From Nemertoderma westbladi (lineage: Eukaryota > Xenacoelomorpha > Nemertodermatida > Nemertodermatidae), in NCBI GenBank assembly GCA_032718475.1, contig JAUCBJ010001809.1, positions 1-47,009 of the forward strand: 47,009 bases of DNA, in the 5' to 3' direction. Positions 40,951 through 47,009 of the stretch are shown one piece after another. The translations under genes were made by a program, and so were the position numbers. Numbering within the stretch: position 1 is the stretch's first letter; the number at the start of each line of letters is the position of its first letter. The notes beneath the pieces were generated by a model. It was not told where the DNA came from and did not search any database. It was given only the letters and a program-made list of their open reading frames with translations.

Positions 40951-42012
40951 AAGAAATGAAAACAAATAAGTTGGTGCCAGTTCCCAAGAAGGGCAACCTA
41001 ACACTCTATGGTTCTTTTCGGGGAATCTCATTGATCTCGATTGCTGCAAAGCTATTATACAATAGAATTCCATTAAATCGCATCAGGGATCCCATACACA
41101 TAACCATTTGAAGTGTTATGGGGCGTCCTCCAGGGAGACACACTTGCACCATTCTTGTTCATAATTGTGGTTGACTATGTTCTACGCATGTCCTTAGATC
41201 ATCATAATGATGATGGGGTGATGATAACTCCACCTACTGGCTCCAGAAGTCGAGGAAATCCTGCCAAGTACCTAACTGATCTAGAATTTGCTGATGACTT
41301 AGGAGTATTCTCAGAATCACTAGAGGGAGCCCAACGGCTCCTCAGCTCATTAGAACATGCTGCTTCTAGTGTTGGTCTTTTTATTAACTCCAGAAAGACC
41401 AAAATTTTGACAGTTAACTTTGAAAGTTCTCAGCAAGTCTCTGATCGGATGAGCATAAGCTTAAAGGATGGTATGCTTGAGCATGTGGACGACTTCTGTT
41501 ACCTGGGATCATGGATCCGGAAGTCAGGTGAGGACCTTCGAATACGTAAGGGAAAGGCATGGGCAGCCTTGAATAGGCTTTCCAGGATTTGGAAGACACC
41601 GAGAATTAATCGGAAACTTAAGGTCCGATTATTTAGAGCAGCAGTAGTTCCAGTACTCCTCTATGGGAGTCCACGCTGGGCTCTAACTGCTGAGGACACC
41701 AAATCTCTGGATGGCACACTCACAAGAATGCTACGCCGGGTTCATTGTGTCAAGTACAATGCACACATCTCCAACCAGACACTATATAACATTGGAGGTG
41801 TCTCATTGGTTCCTCCAAGCTTGACACTAGAACAAAGCCGCCTCCGCTTTGCAGGACATTGCTTTTGCCGTGAGGACCAGCCAGTGCATAATCTTGTGCT
41901 TTGGCGGCCTCATGAAGTGAATAAGCATGGTGGACACTCCATGACTTTCTTGAGACGCATCTTAAAAGACACTGGCCTTTAAGATGCGATGATCTATCAA
42001 ATGTCATGGGTG
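40951..42012 (+). pseudogene. Non-LTR retrotransposon family A copy 3, truncated and internally deleted
   Basis: Starts at AAGAAATGAAAACAAATAAG. The first frame ([28 protein letters not shown]) ends near 41095 where about 285 bases present in copy 2 are missing, including RT motif A. The second frame, 41113-41982, is long and open: GVLQGDTLAPFLFIIVVDYV, YLTDLEFADDLGVF, GLFINSRKTKILTVNFESS, WKTPRINRKLKVRLFRAAVV and LRFAGHCFCRED. It then hits a stop at 41980 created by an altered 3' end. Without motif A and the N-terminus it cannot encode active RT. Confidence 0.88.
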
Positions 42013-42127
42013 CAAAGTACTTTACAGTGTTCTGATCCTCGTGACTTTATTTCCACTCACTCACTAACGTTCGTTCGTGTAACACAGCCACTCGGATCAT
42101 GACACTGTAAAGTGCTACTTTGCACAC
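42010..42127. repeat. Short foldback repeat at the end of LINE copy 3
   Basis: GTGCAAAGTACTTTACAGTG at 42010 and an approximate complement ending TTTGCAC at 42127, with GATC in both arms. It begins where LINE copies 2 and 3 stop matching. Confidence 0.75.
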
Positions 42128-42285
42128 AAGTATGTAAATACAGTAGTTATTACCATACAACAATAATGAAATCCGAAAAAGTATGACTTTTTATATCAGC
42201 TGATCGAGGTATTTTAGAATCTAGTCGAATATTACGATTGATTTGGTTGTAATGTGCTTTAAGCACCATTTTCGTTAGCAAAGGT

Positions 42286-42417
42286 TGTATAAAAATTTCA
42301 AAAGTTATATATAAATTTAAAAGTTGTATTAAAAGCTATATAAAAATTCCCAAAAGTTATATAAAAATTCCTAAAAGTTATATAAAAATTCATAAAAGTT
42401 ATATAAAATTAATTAAT
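42286..42417 (+). repeat. 20-bp AT-rich tandem repeat, about 6 copies
   Basis: Units of AAAAGTTATATAAAAATTCC with variable length at the left side. Confidence 0.88.
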
Positions 42418-42455
42418 GTTATATAGAATGTCAAGAAAATATTTTAGAACAATAT

Positions 42456-42569
42456 TTATTACCCTATTATTGAGTTATTTTCCCGGTTATTTAACCCGCG
42501 GGCAGGAAACCCAAGGTACCTGCCCGCGGGTTAAATAACCGGGAAAATAACTCAATAATAGGGTAATAA
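42456..42569. repeat. Perfect inverted repeat, 51-bp arms, 12-bp spacer
   Basis: Left arm 42456-42506 and right arm 42519-42569 match at every position by hand comparison. Arms contain GTTATTTTCCCGGTTATTTA and CCCGCGGGCAGG. The CCCGGTTATTTT-type words recur just downstream (42590-42665), so it may be one end of a larger degraded element. Confidence 0.92.
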
Positions 42570-42796
42570 GTGTATGTTATTACCCACCCAGAAGTTATTT
42601 GCCCGCTTTTTAATAGTAAGAAGCCGTTTTTCAACTCGGTTATTTTCCCGGAACCCGCTTTTCGCATGTTCAAAACAGTTGCTATGGATAAGCAAGTACA
42701 TTCCATAATAATACAATACAATTTACTGTATTGTATTCACAATACAGTTAACATTGCGATTGTACTGTGTACTGTATGTGTATTCAGTCTTCATTT

Positions 42797-43028
42797 TTAT
42801 TCTAGAACTAATATTTGACATTTTGCCATAAAGATAGTAGCTAGTAATTTTGATTTTGTGTTAGCTAGTACTTTTTATTAGCTAGTGAAAATAATTATAA
42901 TTTAAAAATTTAACAGTCTTGTTTCTTGTAAAAATGGCTTTTATTGTGAGGTTTCTTATTCTAGAACAAATGTTTGACTTTCTGACAGTAAGATGGTAGC
43001 TAGTACTTTTGGTTTTGTGTTAACTAGG
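42797..43028 (+). repeat. Direct duplication of an about 75-bp segment
   Basis: 42797-42875 and 42958-43028 share TTATTCTAGAAC, GTTTGAC, GATGGTAGCTAGTA and TTTTGTGTTA blocks. Purpose unknown. Confidence 0.7.
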
Positions 43029-43367
43029 ACTCTGCAACTTCCGCTGCCCGCTGCCACTGTGAATCAAATGATAACCTATGAGCAGGTAAGGAATCTTAGA
43101 TTGGTTTACCATAAAGCTTCTGTGCAGTCAAAATCTTTAAAATCTCTTAAAAGTCAAAGTCAAAATCAAATGTCAAAATCTCCTAAAAAGATGTAGTTAC
43201 GCCCGCCGCTTCGATGCTTTGATTAGTTTGAAAAATAGTTAAAAATATTTATAACGCGGTGTAACTAATGGAGAATATGTTCCAGATCATGAATCAATAG
43301 CCAAAATCAGCTATAAAATAATAATAAACAAACATTGTAATGGTGACACGCGCTACACCAGTACCTA

Positions 43368-44003
43368 AGGCCCCCCCCCCCCCCCCCTCACACACAGAAA
43401 CTTGTTGCTGGACCCCCTCACACACAGAAACTTGTTGCTGGACCCCCTCACACACACAGAAACTTGTTGCTGGACCCCCTCACACACAGAAACTTGTTGC
43501 TGAACCCCCTCACACACAGAAACTTGTTGCTGGACCCCCTCACACACAGAAACTTGTTGCTGGACCCCCTCACACACATAAACTTGTTGCTGGACCCCCT
43601 CACACACAGAAACTTGTTGCTGAACCCCCTCACACACAGAAACTTGTTGCTGGACCCCCTCACACACACAGAAACTTGTTGCTGGACCCCCTCACACGGA
43701 GCAACTTGTTGCTGCAAATTATTTCCGAAACTTGTTTCTGTGTGTGAGGAGTCCAGCAACAAGTTGCTGCAACAAGTTGCTGCAACTTGTTTCAGTAACT
43801 TATTTCAATGTGTGAGGGGGTCCACCAACAAGTTGCTGGAAGTTATATTCCCAGCAACTTTTTTAAAAACCTTTTTTACATCCAATTTTTATATTAGAGC
43901 TAATATTCGATAAATTGAGTGATTTGATATTATATATAAATGACTGGACTGGACTGGGCAGCAACAAGTTTCAGAAACAAGTTGCTCCGTGTGAGGGGGG
44001 CCT
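43368..44003. mobile_element. Non-autonomous foldback element with TA target site and 30-bp repeats
   Basis: Left end AGGCCCCC (with a C-run of 17) at 43368, right end GGGGGGCCT at 44003, TA outside both (43366-43367, 44004-44005). Both termini continue into CTCACAC and AACTTGTTGCT-type words. About eleven tandem 30-base units with CACACAGAAACTTGTTGCTG fill 43387-43720; inverted versions follow to 44000. ORFs across it on both strands are repeat artefacts. The TA duplication fits Tc1/mariner-type mobilisation in trans. Confidence 0.85.
43387..43720. repeat. 30-bp minisatellite, about 11 copies
   Basis: Units share CACACACAGAAACTTGTTGC. Two copies carry an extra CA, and some have TGAACC for TGGACC or ATAAAC for AGAAAC. 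It lies inside the TA-flanked element at 43368-44003. Confidence 0.95.
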
Positions 44004-44462
44004 TATATACATTCAAGAACATTACTTGTTACTTAATTAACAAATTACAAAATTGGATAGCGGTAGCAAGAAAATAGTTCTAGAACAACAACAATTTGTT
44101 TCAGAACATATATTTATATTAAAAAAATAACATGTTCTGTTCTAGATCATAAAAAAAATGGGAAAAAACTAGACTTGTATGAAAGTTAAAGTAACAGAAA
44201 ATAAGAAAAATGGAACCGGGGCGGAACTGACCCCATTAGTAAAGAAATTTAGGGAATTTGGGTATCAACTATAATAACTTGAGAAAGCGGGCGGGAGGGG
44301 GGGGGGGGGTTATTGGGTGGATTTAAACCATAAGGCGATGAGCGCAGCATATTTATTAACACGTCAATTACAAAGCGAAATTATTTAAAAAACATAGAGC
44401 CAAATGATAAGAGTGTCAGTGTGATGATGAAAACAATAAATACAATACCAGTACCAATAGAA
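44004..44462. other. Spacer and SMAD4 3' UTR
   Basis: No ORF. A poly-G tract sits at 44296-44310. The right 120 bases are presumed 3' UTR of SMAD4. Confidence 0.55.
44352..44357 (-). promoter_or_regulatory. Candidate polyadenylation signal of SMAD4
   Basis: AATAAA on the minus strand, 105 bases beyond the stop codon. Confidence 0.55.
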
Positions 44463-45866
44463 TTAGCTTATCGAGTTGGTGTGCAACACAGAATCTAAAA
44501 CCTGGAGGGCGCGATGGAGACGAACTTCGATCCAACAAGGAGTTTCTTTAATAGTTTGTCGTTGGTAGTCCGGCCCCCAACCCTTAACAAAACTCAAACT
44601 CACAGTACAAACTTTACGGAAGTCATCGACACTAAGAGAATTATGGTCATCGTTAGCGTCTAATAGGTCGACCTGCCTCAAATCCAGTGCCGCCCAACGG
44701 GCCGATAGCTGCTGCAACTGTAGATAGCATTGAACCAAATCGAACACCTGGATCCTCGCCTGGGGGTAAATCTTGTGTACGGCCTCGCCGGGAGAACGAC
44801 CGGCTTCCCGATCCAAATAGAAGCTCTGAGCAAAAACGCAATGGTCCGACAGACACTGCAGCCAAATATCGCCTTGGTCCTGCAGTGACAACTGGATCCC
44901 CCGGCCAATGTATTTCCTGGCTTTGTCGCTGTCCTCCGTGCGTTGCACGTTGGATAACTGGCCCAGACAAAATCGGTCGTCTAGTGACGGGTCTACGAAG
45001 CCGTCAACGACAACCGAGGGTCGGGAGTACAGTACCTTATAGGTGGGTCCGATCTGTTGGTCCAACTCGAAGTACGCAATGCTCGCCCAATGGTCAGGGG
45101 GCGTTTTGTTCTGCAGGATCTCGTCCAGTTCCGTTCGAGCGGTTTCGAAGCTCCTCGAGTAGACGGGAATGTTGGGGTCGATGCCGTCTTGGTTGTCCGT
45201 ATCGGGGATATTTGCCTGGTCCCACATCGGCCCCACCTCGTAGTCGGCCTCGGATTGTCCCGCACTAACTGGGGCAGTGTGGTGGGATTGCCGCACCACG
45301 GATGGCGAGGGCATTGCAACGTTGTTACGGCCCGAATGCATGGCAAGAAAGTGTCGATGCGGTTGCTGATGTTGTAGGGAAATAGGGGATGATTGAATTC
45401 CCATAGGGATCAAACCAGAATCATCCATATCTATGGACAAGGAACTAAGAGAAGATAAATCCAAACCAGGTGTAACAACACGCTCATAATGGTAAGGATT
45501 CACGCAGACGCTATCTCTCTTCAAATCAAACGCAAACTGGCAAAATGACAGAGGTTTAATTTCATTTTTCATGAGATCTGGCCATCTCCAAATGCGGGCG
45601 TATATAACATGTGGAAACCCCTTGCGTCCATCTACCTGCAAACGTCCGTCCAAAGTTCTCGCAATTGTAACACACCGACTGACATGGGATCCTGAGCTTC
45701 TCACGGCTGCAATTAGAGCATCAAGTTCCTCTTTTTTCTCCTTTAGCTTTTTCACCAAACTTTCGATAGCTTTTTTCGAGAAATTTTCGTTATACCCACC
45801 TCCCTGTCTGTGACACAGTAAACTATGCACAATGCTGACACAAGCGTCACTGCTTGAAACGGCCAT
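44463..45866 (-). CDS. SMAD4: SMAD4 co-Smad, intronless
   Basis: 467 residues. MH1 domain about 5-140 with the co-Smad start DACVSIVHSLLCHRQGG, the helix AIESLVKKLKEKKEELD, the DNA-contacting hairpin LDGRLQVDGRKGFPHVIYAR, and zinc ligands in CVTI, FCQF, SVC and PYH. Linker about 140-260, Ser/Gln/His-rich and much shorter than the human one. MH2 domain about 265-467 with ASIAYFELDQQIG, DRFCLGQLSNV, YLDREAGRSPGEAVHKIYPQ, SFVKGWGPDYQRQTIKETPC and WIEVRLHRALQVLDSVLH. No C-terminal SSXS receptor phosphorylation site, as expected for a co-Smad. It partners phosphorylated R-Smads in TGF-beta/BMP signalling and binds DNA in the nucleus. It is about 85 residues shorter than human SMAD4, mainly in the linker and in the Ala/Gln-rich MH2 insert. 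Start at the first ATG of the frame. Confidence 0.96.
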   Translation of the reverse strand: MAVSSSDACVSIVHSLLCHRQGGGYNENFSKKAIESLVKKLKEKKEELDALIAAVRSSGSHVSRCVTIARTLDGRLQVDGRKGFPHVIYARIWRWPDLMKNEIKPLSFCQFAFDLKRDSVCVNPYHYERVVTPGLDLSSLSSLSIDMDDSGLIPMGIQSSPISLQHQQPHRHFLAMHSGRNNVAMPSPSVVRQSHHTAPVSAGQSEADYEVGPMWDQANIPDTDNQDGIDPNIPVYSRSFETARTELDEILQNKTPPDHWASIAYFELDQQIGPTYKVLYSRPSVVVDGFVDPSLDDRFCLGQLSNVQRTEDSDKARKYIGRGIQLSLQDQGDIWLQCLSDHCVFAQSFYLDREAGRSPGEAVHKIYPQARIQVFDLVQCYLQLQQLSARWAALDLRQVDLLDANDDHNSLSVDDFRKVCTVSLSFVKGWGPDYQRQTIKETPCWIEVRLHRALQVLDSVLHTNSIS

Positions 45867-47009
45867 TCTGCCATTGAATTTATATATAATTCTGAATTGA
45901 ATTAAATCTATCAGTATGGAGTTTGAATCTTACCGGATCGGCAGACCGGTAATATGTAATATAAAGCAGTAAAGGCCTAGGCCAGTAGGCCTACCTGAAT
46001 AACTGTAGGCCTACGTACGGTAAAAACAGAACCGTCCCCTTGCTTAAATTACTGAATTATCAGTCTGTCCCAGTGTCGGTACAGCCGTAAGGGTACCTGC
46101 ACGCGGCAACGGGAATGTCTTTTCGGTAGAGCTCTGGCTGGAGCTGTAGCCGTAGAGCATAGAGTGTAAAGCAGTAAAGGTACGGTACCGTACCGGACCG
46201 GTAGTGGTATGCAGTACTTAAGTACACCTTGAGTACAGCTGTACAGCAGTATGTTCTCTTTATTCTATAGCACTTCACCAGTTGTGTTGTTTATTAATAT
46301 TAATATCGCCAGAATAACAATGAAACAATAATTTTTGCACATATACACTACCTGACTACACTGCACAGTAGATAACATAAAATGAACATCTGGCAAAGTA
46401 TACTAATAACACTTTCAATGCACTACCCACATAAGCAGACTGTCTGGCATATTATTTAAATATTGTGTTTTCCATTTGTACAGTATAAATTTTGTTTTTG
46501 TAGTAAATACTGTATAGAGTTAAATACAGTATATATACTTTATAGACATACATTGTATACACTCTAATCAAGTCTCACTACTACTAATGGTCACCCACGG
46601 AGGAGGAGGGAGGTGTGAAAGTGAAACTATTTCCAATTACATTTTTTGGGGAGAGCGGCCCATGTGAAAAAAAACAAGACTTTCTACCGTTATATTTCAC
46701 TTTTCAGTTACCCCATGTGAAGAATACCAGCACCAGGTTTTCACCAAAAACACAGGTTACAGAAGAGCTGAATATAACCAAAACCATAAACAAATCAGTA
46801 TATGTACAGGTTATAAGAAATAAATATGCGCTATAAAACACTTAATAGAGATAAATTAAAAAAAAATAAAAAATCTTCATAAAGTTGTTCATACAGTTTG
46901 TAGCAATTGGTCTGTCCGCCTTTTTCAAGTTTCGCTTTCTTAGTTACATAATTGGGAATAAGATGTGTGTTTGAAAAAGGTGGACTGGACACATGCACAA
47001 AAAACATAA
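45867..47009. other. Upstream region of SMAD4 and right edge, no gene seen
   Basis: 45900-46210 is dense in AGGCCTA and ACCGG words. A faint R1-like module is at 46750-46815 (AGGTTACAG, AACCAAAACCATAAAC). 46615-46836 is open on the plus strand but has no recognisable similarity. The SMAD4 promoter must lie just right of 45866; no core element is convincing. Confidence 0.5.

Noticed and set aside
43365-43913. Long ORFs on both strands with HTQKLVAGPP or SVCEGVQQQV repeats
   Set aside because: Artefacts of the 30-bp unit inside a foldback element.
44687-45268. 193-codon plus-strand ORF opposite SMAD4
   Set aside because: Antisense shadow of the MH2 and linker coding sequence.
46615-46836. 73-codon plus-strand ORF at the right edge
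   Set aside because: No similarity, overlaps an R1-like repeat piece and lacks supporting exons.

Overview
The window is a piece of an animal nuclear genome, most likely an invertebrate. The host genes are a co-Smad (Smads are metazoan-specific), a Drp1/DNM1L dynamin with animal-type introns, a RUFY-type RUN+FYVE protein, an RBM5/RBM10-type splicing factor and an ER protein disulfide isomerase. Between them lie AT-rich spacers crowded with non-LTR retrotransposons, small inverted-repeat elements with TA target sites, tRNA-like SINEs and several minisatellites. I do not name a species.

Layout. 1-9978 (minus strand): the 5' part of DNM1L, ten coding exons I could splice by hand (ATG at 9978, last visible exon ending at 1241). 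The gene runs off the left edge inside a 28-copy, 45-bp minisatellite that begins exactly at the donor site of exon 10. Introns carry antisense reverse-transcriptase remnants, a 37-bp minisatellite and foldback repeats. 9979-15520: no host gene; a 12-bp minisatellite, a 2.4-kb TA-flanked element without a transposase, and LINE remnants. 15975-17861 (minus): intronless RUFY1/2-like gene. 18773-23795 (plus): an apparently complete CR1/L2-like LINE whose two ORFs are in one frame, separated by a single UGA followed by CUA. 25003-27717 (plus): intronless RBM5/10-like gene. 27718-37249: repeat-rich spacer with an inverted SINE pair, inverted-repeat elements with long G/C tracts, and a LINE copy with a 13-bp target duplication sitting inside an older small element. 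37250-38743 (minus): intronless PDI ending in KEEL. 38744-44460: more inverted-repeat elements, a third copy of the same LINE family, a perfect 51-bp palindrome and a 30-bp-repeat foldback element. 44463-45866 (minus): intronless SMAD4. 45867-47009: spacer.

The host genes share no obvious pathway: mitochondrial fission (DNM1L), endosome tethering (RUFY), splicing (RBM5/10), ER folding (PDI) and TGF-beta signalling (SMAD4). Four of the five are full-length without introns, while DNM1L is split into small exons with introns at typical positions. The two most notable observations are the splice-donor/AP-1 minisatellite in DNM1L and the in-frame UGA-CUA junction of the intact LINE.
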